Assembly (NCBI RefSeq): GCF_001305675.1
Contig: NZ_CP011853.1
Coordinates: 744,001-808,000 of the forward strand
Direction of reading: 5' to 3'
Length of the DNA: 64,000 nucleotides
Source of the DNA: Gordonia phthalatica
Lineage (GTDB): Bacteria; Actinomycetota; Actinomycetes; Mycobacteriales; Mycobacteriaceae
Under the pieces are notes generated by a model. That model was not told the DNA's origin. It worked only from the letters and a program-made list of their open reading frames with translations, and did not search any database. This document shows, one piece after another, positions 49,791 to 59,800 of this stretch. The translations under genes were made by a program, and so were the position numbers. Positions within the stretch are counted from its first letter, which is position 1. Each line of letters starts with the position of its first letter.

Positions 49791-50480
49791 ATGGAATTCG
49801 ACGACGTGATCCGGACGACGTTCGCCGCCCGAGAATTCACTTCCGACCCCGTTCCCGACGAGGTGCTCTGGCAGATCCTCGACACCGCGCGCTTCGCGCC
49901 CAGCGGCGGCAACCGGCAGGGCGGCCATGTGATCGTGGTGCGCGACGACGCCGTCAAAGCGCAGATCGCCGAACTGAGCAAGCCGGCCGCCCGACGGTAT
50001 CTGGCGCAGCGCCGTGCCGGTGAGGCCCCCTGGAACACGGTGCACGACAGCACGATCACCGACGACGACCTCGCCGCCGTCCGCGGCCTCGACAAGTTCG
50101 TCGCGCCGATCGCCGAGGCGCCCGTGCTGCTCGTGGTGACCGTCGACCTGTCGGTGGTGGCCGCGATGGACTCCGAACTCGATCGGGTCGGCATCGTCGG
50201 CGGCGCATCCGTCTATCCGTTGGTCTGGAACATCCTGACGGCAGCGCGCTCGTACGGGTTCGGCGGCACCATCACGACGATGGCCTCCGCGCAGGAGCCC
50301 GGCATGCAGGAGCTCCTCGGTGTTCCCGAACCGAACGCGATCGCCGCCGTCCTCCCGATCGGCCGTCCCGTCAAGCAGTTGACCAAACTGCGGCGCGAGT
50401 CGGTGTCGGATTTCGTCACGATGGAACGGTTCGACGGTGAGCCCCTCGGCGGCGCGCCCGGGGACGAGTCGGGGGAGTAG
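49791..50480 (+). CDS. Nitroreductase family protein
   Basis: A 229-residue FMN-dependent NAD(P)H oxidoreductase. The N-terminus is TTFAAREFTSDPVPDEVLWQ, the FMN-binding motif RFAPSGGNRQG (RxxPSxxNxQ type), and the C-terminal FMN contacts are GFGGTITTM and LPIGRP. The substrate is unknown; the family reduces nitroaromatics, quinones and flavins. The ATG at 49791 follows AGGAGG. The C-terminus is acidic. Confidence 0.88.
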   Translation: MEFDDVIRTTFAAREFTSDPVPDEVLWQILDTARFAPSGGNRQGGHVIVVRDDAVKAQIAELSKPAARRYLAQRRAGEAPWNTVHDSTITDDDLAAVRGLDKFVAPIAEAPVLLVVTVDLSVVAAMDSELDRVGIVGGASVYPLVWNILTAARSYGFGGTITTMASAQEPGMQELLGVPEPNAIAAVLPIGRPVKQLTKLRRESVSDFVTMERFDGEPLGGAPGDESGE

Positions 50481-50600
50481 GAGTAGCTGCGAGCCGGCGA
50501 ACCCGACCACTCTGCCCCGCTGCCGTCGCGGCGTCGATCCATTGGACGACGTGAAGAGGGGACCGCCGTACGGTGAGGACTCGGCGTCGGGAGGAGCACT

Positions 50601-51092
50601 GTGGTGCAGGAGAGTGCGGTTGAAACGGACCGGTTCACGCTGGGGGCAGGCGCAACCCTGCGGATCCTGTGCGTGGCGGTTCCGGTGCTGCTGGTGGTCG
50701 CCCAAGCCGGAATCGTCACGATCCTCGCGTCGTGGCTGACGTGGTGTCTGGTCGCCATCGTGCTCGGCATCCAGCCGACGTGGGACGAGGGGTACCGACT
50801 CGATCGGCCGCGCTCGGAATCGGCACTGATCTACGGCGCGTGGTTCCTGGGATTCGTGCTGTTGGTCCTCGGATTGAGCACCGTCCTCGCGTTGACGGCG
50901 ATCGGCGACTTCTTCAGTGCACTGGCGTTATTCCTCGTCTACGCCTTCCCGGCAGTTCTGGTCGCGGTCGTGATCTACGCGATCTGCCGGGTGCTCGCGA
51001 GGTGGTCGGCGCGGCGGCATGCGCGCCATGGTGACCCGACGAGTGAGGACGTCGACGACGGTTTCGACGACGGCGCAGAGTGGTTCGGGTGA
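50601..51092 (+). CDS. Hypothetical polytopic membrane protein
   Basis: A 163-residue protein with three to four predicted TM helices (LRILCVAVPVLLVVAQAGIV, SALIYGAWFLGFVLLVLGLS, FFSALALFLVYAFPAVLVAV) and an acidic tail (SEDVDDGFDDGAEWFG). The start is a GTG at 50601 or the adjacent GTG at 50604, both close to GGAGGAG. No family recognised. A dispersed repeat follows. Confidence 0.65.
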   Translation: MVQESAVETDRFTLGAGATLRILCVAVPVLLVVAQAGIVTILASWLTWCLVAIVLGIQPTWDEGYRLDRPRSESALIYGAWFLGFVLLVLGLSTVLALTAIGDFFSALALFLVYAFPAVLVAVVIYAICRVLARWSARRHARHGDPTSEDVDDGFDDGAEWFG

Positions 51093-51201
51093 GTATGCGG
51101 TCGCGATCGGCGTGCGACCCGGGGCGGCGGTTTCGATGCGCGTCCTTCGCTTCGCTCCGGGTGCTTACTCAGGCCGGCGGGGACCCAGCTCGGCGTGCGG
51201 T

Positions 51202-51265
51202 GGCCTCGATACTCGAACGATGCTCGCAAGCTCGCAGCGTCGAACCCGACCATCCTGGGGAGGTC
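51202..51265. repeat. Dispersed CTCGATAC-type repeat, copy C
   Basis: GGCCTCGATACTCGAACGAT followed by GCTCGCAAGCTCGCAGCGTC and GAACCCGACCATCCTGGGG. It is a diverged copy of the elements at 60324-60382 and 61492-61552. Each has the palindromic core GCTCGCAAGCTCGC and ends in CC(A)xCCTGGG. It fills the gap between the membrane protein and nadE; the rest of that 170-base gap is GC-rich and shows nothing else. Confidence 0.7.
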
Positions 51266-51266
51266 G

Positions 51267-53285
51267 TCACTCCGGGTGAAGCTCCCGCAGCCAGGCGCCG
51301 GAGGGGGCGTCGGAGGGGGAGCGCCAGTCGCCTCGCGGCGAAAGCGACGCCGAACCGATCTTCGGGCCGTTCGGCATCGCGGTGCGCTTGAACTGCTGCG
51401 ACATGAAGCGCTTCAGGAACACGGTGAGCCACTTGTCGATGGTCGCGTCGTCGTACTCGTGACGCTCGCCGTCGCTCATCATGTCCGACCACGCGCCGCG
51501 CGACTTGTCGCCCCACGCCTGCTGCGCCAGATACGCGATCTTGCTGGGGCGGTGGCCGAAACGGGTGAGGTAGTAGAGGAAGAAGTCGTGCAGCTCGTAC
51601 GGGCCGACGGTGTCCTCAGTGCTCTGGATGTTGCCGTCGGCGTCGGCCGGGACCAACTCGGGGGAGATGACGTCGTCGAGGATCTCCTGCAGCGTCGCGC
51701 TGGTCTCCGCCGGGTAGTGCGCGGTCGCGATCTTCCAGCGGATCAGGTGCTGGATCAACGACTTCGGGACACTGCCGTTCACGTTGTAGTGCGACATCTG
51801 ATCGCCGACACCGTAGGTGCACCAGCCGAGCGCGAGCTCCGACAGGTCGCCGGTGCCGAGCACGATGCCGCCCAGGTGATTGGCGAGGCGGAACAGGTGC
51901 GACGTCCGCTCGCCGGCCTGCACGTTCTCGAACGTCACGTCGTACACCGGCTCACCCTTGGCGAACGGATGATCGAGGTCGGCGAGCATCTGCATGCACG
52001 ACGGCCGGATGTCTAGCTCGTTGCCGGTGACGCCGAGCGAGTCCATCAGCACGTGACTGCGCGCCAGGGTGGCGCCGCCGGTCGCGAAGCCGGGCATCGT
52101 GTACGCGTGGATATTGGTGCGCGGCAGGCCGATCGCGTCGAACGCCTGGATGGCGACCAACAGTGCGAGGGTGGAGTCCAGGCCGCCGGAGACGCCGAGG
52201 ACGATCTTGTCGATCCCCGTGGACCGCAGTCGCTGGACGAGACCCTGCACCTGGATGTCGAGGACCTCGCGGCACCGTTCGTCACGGTCGGCGGCACCGG
52301 TCGGGACGAACGGGAACCGTGCGACGGCGCGACGCAGGCCGTCGGTCTCCTCGGGCACACCGAGAGTGAACGAGACGCGGCGCATGTCGCGGGCGCGGTC
52401 GGCGAAGTCGCCGACCTGGTCGCGCAGGCTGATCATCCGGGCCCGCTCCTGGCGGAGGCGGTCCAGATCTACGTCGCTGACGACCAGCTGCGGCTCCATC
52501 GAGAAGCCCTGACTGCGGGCCAGCAGCGTGCCGTTCTCGGCGATCAGCGCGTCGCCGTCCCACGCGAGATCGGTGGTCGACTCGCCGAACCCGGCTGACA
52601 CGTACAGCTGCGCGGCGACGCAGCGCGCGGAGTGTCCAGTCACCAGCGATCGGCGATAGGACTGCTTCCCGACGGTCACCGGGCTGCCCGACAGGTTCAG
52701 CAGCACCGTGGCACCGGCGAACGACGCCCACGTGCTCGGCGGGATCGCGACCCAACCGTCCTCGCAGACCTCGGCGTGGATGCGGAGGCCGGGGAGGTCG
52801 TCGGCCTCGAAGATCAGGTCCGCGCCGAACGGGACGCGCTGCCCGGCGATGACGACGGTGTCGCGGACGGCGTCGCGCGCGGCCGCGAAATACCGCTGCT
52901 CGTAGAACTCCCGGTAGTTGGGCACGTACGACTTCGGCGCCACGCCCAGCACGCGGCCGCCGTGGATCAGGATCGCGCAGTTGAACAGGGCGTCGTCGAC
53001 CCGCAGCGGGGCGCCGACCGCGACGACCGGCGTCAGATCGGCGGTCGCGTCGATCACCGACGTCAGGGCGGCCTCCACCTCGTCGAGCAGAGCATCCTGC
53101 TGGACCAGATCGTCGACGCTGTACCCGCACAGACCGAGTTCGGGGAAGGCGACCACGGCCACCGCGTCGCGGTGCGCGCGCTGGATCAGCTCGATGGTGC
53201 GCGACGCGTTCTGCCGCGGATCGGCGAGAGCGACCTGGGGGACGGCGGCGGCGAGACGGGCGAAGCCGTGTGAGTAGAGCGACAC
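51267..53285 (-). CDS. nadE: Glutamine-dependent NAD+ synthetase
   Basis: A 672-residue two-domain enzyme. The N-terminal nitrilase-type glutaminase carries the Glu-Lys-Cys triad in VAFPELGLCGYS, VAPKSYVPNYREFYEQ and AEVCEDGWVAIPP. The C-terminal synthetase domain has the ATP pyrophosphatase P-loop VSGGLDSTLALL and TGDLSELALGWCTYG. It makes NAD+ from deamido-NAD+ using ammonia tunnelled from glutamine. Length and layout match the mycobacterial enzyme. The start is the GTG at 53285, giving MSLYSHGFARLAAAVPQVAL. Confidence 0.96.
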   Translation of the reverse strand: MSLYSHGFARLAAAVPQVALADPRQNASRTIELIQRAHRDAVAVVAFPELGLCGYSVDDLVQQDALLDEVEAALTSVIDATADLTPVVAVGAPLRVDDALFNCAILIHGGRVLGVAPKSYVPNYREFYEQRYFAAARDAVRDTVVIAGQRVPFGADLIFEADDLPGLRIHAEVCEDGWVAIPPSTWASFAGATVLLNLSGSPVTVGKQSYRRSLVTGHSARCVAAQLYVSAGFGESTTDLAWDGDALIAENGTLLARSQGFSMEPQLVVSDVDLDRLRQERARMISLRDQVGDFADRARDMRRVSFTLGVPEETDGLRRAVARFPFVPTGAADRDERCREVLDIQVQGLVQRLRSTGIDKIVLGVSGGLDSTLALLVAIQAFDAIGLPRTNIHAYTMPGFATGGATLARSHVLMDSLGVTGNELDIRPSCMQMLADLDHPFAKGEPVYDVTFENVQAGERTSHLFRLANHLGGIVLGTGDLSELALGWCTYGVGDQMSHYNVNGSVPKSLIQHLIRWKIATAHYPAETSATLQEILDDVISPELVPADADGNIQSTEDTVGPYELHDFFLYYLTRFGHRPSKIAYLAQQAWGDKSRGAWSDMMSDGERHEYDDATIDKWLTVFLKRFMSQQFKRTAMPNGPKIGSASLSPRGDWRSPSDAPSGAWLRELHPE

Positions 53286-53383
53286 CCCCTCAGGCTAATC
53301 GGTGAACTCGTGTCACGATGGAGGTGAGTCGGCGTCGACCGGCTCGCCTCTTCTGCGAAGTCGTCAAGGTCAGGTGTTTGCGC

Positions 53384-53917
53384 ATGTCCAAGTTGGTGGT
53401 CCGGTCCTCCGCGTTCGCGGCAGTGGTTGCGGTCGTCGCACTGATGACGGGGCTGTTCGCCGGCCCCGCGTCGGCGCACTCGGCGCTCATCGGCTCGAGC
53501 CCGGAGCAGGGCGCCAAGATCGCGACGGCTCCCGATCGCGTGGTCCTGACTTTCAACGAGGACATCAAGGCGGCCTACGCGACCCTCGTCGTGGTGGGTC
53601 CCGACGGCAACTACTGGCAGAAGGGCGATCCGGCGGTCGCGGGCGCCGAGGTGTCCGTGCCGCTGCAGGGCCTGGGCCAGGCCGGCGAATACAAGATCAA
53701 CTACCGCGTCACCTCTGCGGACGGGCACCCCATCGAGGGCCAGGTGAGCTTCGAGCTCACCGCCGCGAGTGACGGTCAGCCGGGTCAGAAGGCCGACGAC
53801 TGGCAGCCCGAGAGCGATCACGGCGTCAAGGCGTGGATGTTCATCGTCGGCGGCGTCGTGGTGGTCCTGCTGATCGCCGGCGCGCTGGCGTTGATGGTCG
53901 CCAAGCGCCGCCGCTGA
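53384..53917 (+). CDS. copC: CopC-domain copper-binding protein, membrane anchored
   Basis: A 177-residue envelope protein. The signal peptide ends in GPASAHS, and the mature protein begins with His, the usual copper ligand of CopC. The beta-sandwich domain follows (LIGSSPEQGAKIATAPDRVV, YRVTSADGHPIEGQVSFEL, with Asp and His of DGHP as second ligand pair). A C-terminal TM helix (WMFIVGGVVVVLLIAGALAL) anchors it. The start is the ATG at 53384; the frame extends upstream without coding support. It is followed three bases later by copD. Confidence 0.88.
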   Translation: MSKLVVRSSAFAAVVAVVALMTGLFAGPASAHSALIGSSPEQGAKIATAPDRVVLTFNEDIKAAYATLVVVGPDGNYWQKGDPAVAGAEVSVPLQGLGQAGEYKINYRVTSADGHPIEGQVSFELTAASDGQPGQKADDWQPESDHGVKAWMFIVGGVVVVLLIAGALALMVAKRRR

Positions 53918-53920
53918 CCG

Positions 53921-54826
53921 GTGCCCTCCGACGTCGTGCGCCTGCGCGCCGTCCTGCTCGCTGCGGCCGCGGTGCTGGTCGTGGTCGGTGTCGTGGCCGG
54001 TCAGATCCTGGCGACGCCGGAGATGTCGTCGTGGGCGGGCGCGGTGAACCTCAGCGCGGTGTCGCTGCTGGTGGGGCTGGGCGCGTTGCCGCTGCTCGGC
54101 GTCACCGCCACGGTCCCCTGGATCGCTGCGACCGCAGGCGTGTGGGGCGCCGCGAGCCTGGTCGGCGGCTGGTTGCAGGTGGCCGAGCGGACGGGGGAGT
54201 CGCTGTTCGACGTCGGCCTCGGAGCCTTCGCCGCCGGTGTCGAGACCGGGCTCCCCGGGCTGGTCGGGGTGCTGGGCGCGCTCGCGGTGCTTGGCTGGTG
54301 CTTCGCGGCGACGCGGGCCGATCCGCCGATGCTGCTGGTCGCGGTGATCGCGGCGCTCGGCGTGTTGGCGGTGTCCGTGACCGGGCACGGCACCGAATCC
54401 GCGTGGATTCCCGTGGTCCTCGGCGTGCATGCGCTGTGCGCCGCATGGTGGGCGGGGACAATCGGTGCGCTGGTCGGGACCGTCCGCGGTAGACGCGGGT
54501 GGGCGCGGGCGCTGCCGGAGTTCTCGCGCCGGGCGCTTCCGGCGGTCGTGGCGTTGACAGTGACCGGGGTGGTCGCGGCGGTCGTGCAGATCGGTGTGGG
54601 CCCGCAGCTCTGGGACACCGGGTACGGGCGCGTGCTGTTGGCGAAGAGTGTGCTGCTGGTGGTCCTGATCGGTGTCGCCGCGTGGCAGCGGAGGTCGTGG
54701 GTACCACGTGCGCAGCGCCACGGCGTCACCGAACGCGAGTCGATCGTCCGAGCGGGCGGCGAACTGCTGATTCTGGCAGTGGTGCTGGGCCTCGCGGCCG
54801 GGCTGGCGACGACCGCGGCGGTCTGA
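53921..54826 (+). CDS. copD: CopD family copper import/resistance membrane protein
   Basis: A 301-residue protein with about eight TM helices. Motifs include TGHGTESAWIPVVLGVHALC, AAWWAGTIGALVG, ALPEFSRRALPAVVALTVTG and LLAKSVLLVVLIGVAAWQRR, typical of the CopD domain. With CopC it forms a copper-handling pair in the membrane. The GTG start at 53921 lies three bases after the copC stop. A 27-base palindrome begins at its stop codon. Confidence 0.87.
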   Translation: MPSDVVRLRAVLLAAAAVLVVVGVVAGQILATPEMSSWAGAVNLSAVSLLVGLGALPLLGVTATVPWIAATAGVWGAASLVGGWLQVAERTGESLFDVGLGAFAAGVETGLPGLVGVLGALAVLGWCFAATRADPPMLLVAVIAALGVLAVSVTGHGTESAWIPVVLGVHALCAAWWAGTIGALVGTVRGRRGWARALPEFSRRALPAVVALTVTGVVAAVVQIGVGPQLWDTGYGRVLLAKSVLLVVLIGVAAWQRRSWVPRAQRHGVTERESIVRAGGELLILAVVLGLAAGLATTAAV

Positions 54827-54883
54827 CAAGAACTTTGGCGACATCTTGCCGCTCAGAGCGGCAAGATGTCGCCAAATGTCTTG
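54827..54883. terminator. Long palindrome between convergent copD and hydrolase genes
   Basis: Inner arms TTTGGCGACATCTTGCCGCT (54834-54853) and its exact complement (54857-54876) with a 3-base loop, extended outwards by CAAGA/TCTTG with two mismatches. It begins immediately after the copD stop and lies 37 bases beyond the convergent hydrolase stop, so it can serve as a bidirectional terminator. Confidence 0.8.
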
Positions 54884-54920
54884 GGACGCCAGGCCGAGGG
54901 TCGAGCACCCCCCGAATCGG

Positions 54921-55826
54921 CTACTGTCCCCAGGGCTCCAGCAGGGTGTCGAGGATCCCGACACTGTTGCCGAGGCCGCTGATGTGGCTCTGGCCCTCCA
55001 ACTTGTGGAGCTCGGCGTCCGGGAGCAGACCGACCATGTGCTGGCCGTGCGAGAACGGGATGATGTTGTCCTTGTCGCCGTGCCACCAGTGCACGTGGGC
55101 CTGCACGTCGCCGATACGGAAGCCCCAGTCGCGGACGAACAGCTTCAGATCGGCGAACGGAGCCTCCATCCGGCGGCTGCCGCCGTGCAGGAGATCGTCG
55201 AGGAACATCGCGCGGAACTCCGGGCGCGACAGCAGTTCGCGGTCGGCCTCGGGGGACAGGCGACCGTAGATGCTGATGGCGGGATCGGCGATCGGTCGAG
55301 CGAAGCCGAGCGCCGTGCTCAACGCCGACCCGATCGGGTGACCGGCCACGTTGAGCAGGGGCACCGCGTACTGCGCGAGCTGCACGGCGCCGCCGTGGAT
55401 GCCGTCCGGGCCGTTGATCGGGGCCACGCCGCCGACCACGCCGGTCGACACCACACGGTCGGGGAGGAAGTGGGAGACGGCCAGGGTGTACGGACCGCCG
55501 CCCGACAGGCCGACCACGGAGAAGCGGTCGATGCCCAGGGTGTCGAGGACCACCTGGAAGTCGATCGCGAAATCGGCGATCGAGTCGTAGCCGTGGACGG
55601 TGGACGAGCCGACGCCGGGCCGGTCGAGACCAATCAGTCGGATGCCGCGAAGCTCGGCGTACTCACGCGCCTCGGGCGGGATCTGGCGACGTGCGCCGGG
55701 GGTGCCGTGCAGCCAGATGATGGCGGGGCCGTCGTGGGTGCCGAACTCGGAGAAGCCCATCCGGCGGCGGCGTTTGTCGCCGACGGCGATGGAGCCCTCG
55801 AGCTTGGGACGATCAATCGGAATCAC
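54921..55826 (-). CDS. Alpha/beta hydrolase
   Basis: A 301-residue hydrolase. The oxyanion HGTPGARR region, the nucleophile elbow VVGLSGGGPYTL (Ser of GLSGG) and the C-terminal Asp/His (WHGDKDNIIPF, LEGQSHIS) are visible. The start IPIDRPKLEGSIAVGDKRRR is basic. The substrate is unknown. It is divergent from the second hydrolase gene (111 bases between starts). Confidence 0.9.
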   Translation of the reverse strand: MIPIDRPKLEGSIAVGDKRRRRMGFSEFGTHDGPAIIWLHGTPGARRQIPPEAREYAELRGIRLIGLDRPGVGSSTVHGYDSIADFAIDFQVVLDTLGIDRFSVVGLSGGGPYTLAVSHFLPDRVVSTGVVGGVAPINGPDGIHGGAVQLAQYAVPLLNVAGHPIGSALSTALGFARPIADPAISIYGRLSPEADRELLSRPEFRAMFLDDLLHGGSRRMEAPFADLKLFVRDWGFRIGDVQAHVHWWHGDKDNIIPFSHGQHMVGLLPDAELHKLEGQSHISGLGNSVGILDTLLEPWGQ

Positions 55827-55925
55827 CTGGCGGAGTATGTCAGATCAGGGCCGTTTCGGCGAGATGCATCGGCCATTTCGTCTAAGAGAACCCTGTGAGC
55901 AGGCACTTCTCGGGCGTTCGCAGTG

Positions 55926-55931
55926 TAGTTT
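55926..55931 (+). promoter_or_regulatory. -10 element for a leaderless hydrolase mRNA
   Basis: TAGTTT, six bases before the GTG start at 55938. There is no RBS upstream of that GTG, so transcription probably starts at the first codon. Confidence 0.5.
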
Positions 55932-55937
55932 GGTGTC

Positions 55938-56828
55938 GTGTCTGCGCTGAGTTCTCGTTTCGCGACCGTGCGTCGCGGCATCGGTCATGCTGTCCACCCG
56001 TGCCCGGTCTCCGGACTGCCCACGGGACGACGACTCGACCTGCCGGGTCGCGGACAGACCTACATCACCGACTCCGGGAAGGCCGACGGCCCCGTCGTCT
56101 TCCTCCTGCACTCGGTCAGCACCACCGGTCTGCTCTGCTGGTATCCGGTGATTCCGCTGTTGGAACGAGACTTCCGCGTCATCACGATGGACCACCGCCT
56201 CCATGGCCGCGGGATCGCGTCCGACACCTTCGAACTCGACGACTGCGCCGACGACGTGGTGGCCGTCGCTGATGCCCTCGGCATCGACTCGTTCATCGCC
56301 GCCGGTTTCTCGATGGGCGGCGGCATCGCGCAGCTGGCGTGGCAGCGGCATCAGAGCCGCGTGGCCGGCCTGGTCCTGTGCTCCACCGGCCCGTACTTCT
56401 CGAGCATCGATCCGGACCGTCTGCTGCTGGAGCAGCGGATCGGACGGGCCCTGACCGTCGTCGACCGGATTCTGCCGACCCCGTCCGAGCGCGCCCTCGA
56501 CAATTCGTCCGGGAACGCGGTGCGGTGGGCCCTGGCACAGATGGCGTCCACGCCGCTCGGCTTGCAGGGCGCCTTCGCCGAGGCGATGGCGCGGTTCGAC
56601 TCCCGCGACTGGCTCGGGGACATCACCGCGCCGACCGCCGTCGTCGTCTCGACTCATGACAAGATCGTGCAGCCCGAACGTCAGCAGCTGCTGGTGGACG
56701 GCATCCCCGGCGCGCAGCGCTTCGACGTCGCCGGCGGCCACGCGTGCTGCGTGATCGGCGCCGAGAAGTTCGTTCCCGAGTTCACCGCCGCAGTCCGCTC
56801 GGTGAGCCGCAGCGCGCTGGCAGTTTAG
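55938..56828 (+). CDS. Alpha/beta hydrolase
   Basis: A 296-residue hydrolase. The nucleophile elbow is AAGFSMGGGIAQ, the oxyanion region LLHSVSTTGLLCWYPV, the acid STHDKIVQPE and the histidine AGGHACCV. The N-terminal about 40 residues (MSALSSRFATVRRGIGHAVH ...) are basic and specific to this subfamily. It begins at a probable leaderless GTG. Its TAG overlaps the TAA of the convergent mmpL gene by two bases. Substrate unknown; neighbours suggest a lipid ester. Confidence 0.88.
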   Translation: MSALSSRFATVRRGIGHAVHPCPVSGLPTGRRLDLPGRGQTYITDSGKADGPVVFLLHSVSTTGLLCWYPVIPLLERDFRVITMDHRLHGRGIASDTFELDDCADDVVAVADALGIDSFIAAGFSMGGGIAQLAWQRHQSRVAGLVLCSTGPYFSSIDPDRLLLEQRIGRALTVVDRILPTPSERALDNSSGNAVRWALAQMASTPLGLQGAFAEAMARFDSRDWLGDITAPTAVVVSTHDKIVQPERQQLLVDGIPGAQRFDVAGGHACCVIGAEKFVPEFTAAVRSVSRSALAV

Positions 56829-59800
56829 GCCGGCTTCGACGGCCACCACATCCGGTCGCCGAGCACGGCGATGGTCGCCGGGACCAGCACCGACCGGACG
56901 ACGAGGATGTCGAGGAGCAGCCCGAGCCCGATGGTGAAGCCGATCTGGACCAGGTTGAACGTGGTGCCCGCCATGAGCGCGAACATGGTGATCGCGAAGA
57001 CCAGCCCGGCGGTGGTGATGACGCTGCCGGTGCTGCCGAAGCCGCGGATTACTCCGGACTTCAGGCCCCGGCCGACGGACTCCTCGCGGATCCGGGACGC
57101 GAACAGCATGCTGTAGTCGGCGCCGACCGCGATCAACGCCATGCCCGCGACGGGTGCGACGGACCAGTCGAGCGGGATCCCGGTCAGGTGCTGCCAGACC
57201 AGGGTGCTGATGCCCATCACCGCCGCGAACGAGAGCAGGACCGTCGCGACCAGCACCAGTGGTGCGACGATGCTGCGCAGCAGGATCATCAGCACCAGCG
57301 TCACGGCGAGGACGGCGGCAAGACCGAAGACGAGGAGGTCGCGCCGGAGCTGATCGTCCATGTCGGCCGACAGCGACGCCAAGCCGGTGTTGGAGACCTC
57401 CGCGTTCGACAGTCCGGTGCCTGCGAGTGCGGCCGTCGCGGCGGGGGCGAGCTGCCGGCTCGCGGCGAGCGCCTCCGGACTGTACGGATTCACCTTCCAG
57501 GTCACCATCATCCGTGCGGTGTGCCCGTTCGGTGAGATGAGGAGCTTGCCGCCCTCCACCATCCGCGGGTTCGTCATCGCCTCGGGCGGCAGGTAGAAGC
57601 CGCGGCCGGGACCGTCGGACGTCGCCGCACTCATGGCTCCGAGATAGTCGGTGGCCTGCTTGAGGCCGGCGTGCAACTTGTCGGTGAGCTCGGTGATCTG
57701 CGCGGTGCCGTCCTTGACCTGATGCAGGCCGTCGGACAGCTGGTCGATGCCCGCCGAGAGCTCGCCGACGCCGGAGCGCAGGCGTTGCAGGTCGGCGCGG
57801 ACCTGATCGGGGGTGCGGCCGTCGAGCTGGGCCAGCAGACCGCGGAGCCGGTCGAGGAGTCCGCGCAGGGCGACGGCCGAGCGGGCCGCACGGTCGGCGG
57901 CCTCGCCGGGCACAGCAGCCGCGGCGCGCAACTGGGTCAGGGTGCGCCGGGCTTGGCCGCCGGTGCTGCGGTCGAGCTGGTCGAAGGCGATGCGGGCCGC
58001 GGCGCACCGCGGATCCGCGGTGCATGCGGCGGTGCTGCGGCGGGGCAGGAGCGGGCCGAAGATCTGATCGAACGTGGCGATGGCCGGCTGCGCGGCCGAC
58101 GCGGCCGAGCGCAGGTCGGCGAGGATGGGACCGACCGCGTCGAGGCTGGTCCGCAGGGTGGCAGTGGCGTCGGTCAGATCGGACCGACCGCCGCTCGCCG
58201 CGGCGACGACGGCTTCGGCGGCGTCGAGGGAGTCCAGGACGCCTTCGGCCATCGTCACCACCTGGTCGGTGCCCGCGACGAGTTCGGGCATCCGGCGGGA
58301 GGCCTCGTCGGCGCCGTCGGAGAGCTGGTCGACACCGGTGGCCAGACGCACCAGGTCGGGGCGCGAATCGCCGAGCTGCCTCCCTGCGCCGTCGAGCTCC
58401 TTCCCGACTCGGCCGGGCACGTAGCCGGCGACCGATTCGACGAGGGGGCGGCCATCGGGACGGGTGATGGAGCGGACGGAGTCGACGGTGTCGAGTCGGG
58501 CCACGGCGTCGGCCGCGAGTTCCAGGGCGGCCAGGTCGGCGGTGTTGCGGAGGTCGTGGTCGGCGCGGACGATCAGGTACTCGGTGGCGACGGCGTTGAC
58601 GCCGTAGTGGTCGTAGACCTCGTCGTACCCGCGGGTGGATTCGTTGGCGTGCACGAACATCGACGACTCGTCCCAGTTGGTCTGGTGGCCCAGGAGCAGG
58701 GCGGCGCAACTGACGAGGAAGACCAGCGAAGCCGCGGCGTAGACGCCCGCGCGGCGCATGATGGTCGCGCCGCGGTGACGCCACCGACGCTCGGTGGACG
58801 GGCTGGGTTCGGCGAGACCGCGTCGTCCCAGGAGCGACAGCAGGGCGGGCGGCAGTGTCAACGCGAGGGCCAGCACGGTGAGGATGGCGATGGCCGTCGG
58901 CGGGCCGGCGGTGCGGAACATGCCGATCTTCGTGAAGATCATGGAGCCCGAGGCGACGGCGATGGTGAGGGCCGACGCGACGAGGATCGGTGCGGTGCGA
59001 CCGCTTGCTGCGGCGACGGCGTCGCCCACGGGCAGGTCGCGACGACGGCCCTCGTGGTAGGCGGCGAGGGTGAAGATCGCGTAGTCGGTGACGGCGCCGA
59101 GCACCAGTGCCGTCATGATCGCGATGGTGAAGTTGGAAATGGAGATCCAGCCGTGGCCGCCGAGGAACGACGCGATCGGGCGTGCGATCGCCAGGCCCAG
59201 CGCCAGGGTGATCAGCGGGACCGCCGCTGTCGACACCTTGCGATACACGGCGAAGACGATCACCGAGATCAGCAGGATCGATACCACGGTGATGATGAGC
59301 AGGGAGAAGTCGATCGCGGAGAACAGGTCGGCGAGCGTCGCAGTGGGGCCGGTGTAGAAGGTCTGCAGGCCGGCGGGCGGCTTCGCAGCGTCGATCTCTG
59401 CGCGGATGCCCTGGGCGGCGTGGTGGGCGCGGGTGGAGCCGACCGATCCCTCGGCGGCGATCAGCAGGTGCACCGCCTTCCCGTCAGGACTGACGGCCGA
59501 CTCCCGCGTCACCGGCTTTCCGTAGAAGTCGATCAGGTAGGCGATGTCGTCGCTTTTGGTGAGGCGGTCCACCAGGCGGCCGTAGTAGGCCCGGTCCTGC
59601 GGGCCGAAGCCCTTCTCGTCGACCAGGACCACGCTGCTGACGGCGTTCGACGGCGGGACGCCGAAGTCGTGCGCCATCTGCTCGAGGTGCTGGTTGGCGG
59701 GCAGCGACGACGGTAGGAAGTCGGCGGAGGTCTTCGACACCGTGACCTCGAGCTGGGGGACGGCGACGTTCAGTCCCGCCGCCAGCACGATCCAGAATCC

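Noticed and set aside
55845..58784. A 979-codon minus-strand frame overlapping the hydrolase and mmpL genes
   Set aside because: It reads through mmpL in the wrong frame and through the antisense of the second hydrolase; composition is Arg/Pro-rich shadow.
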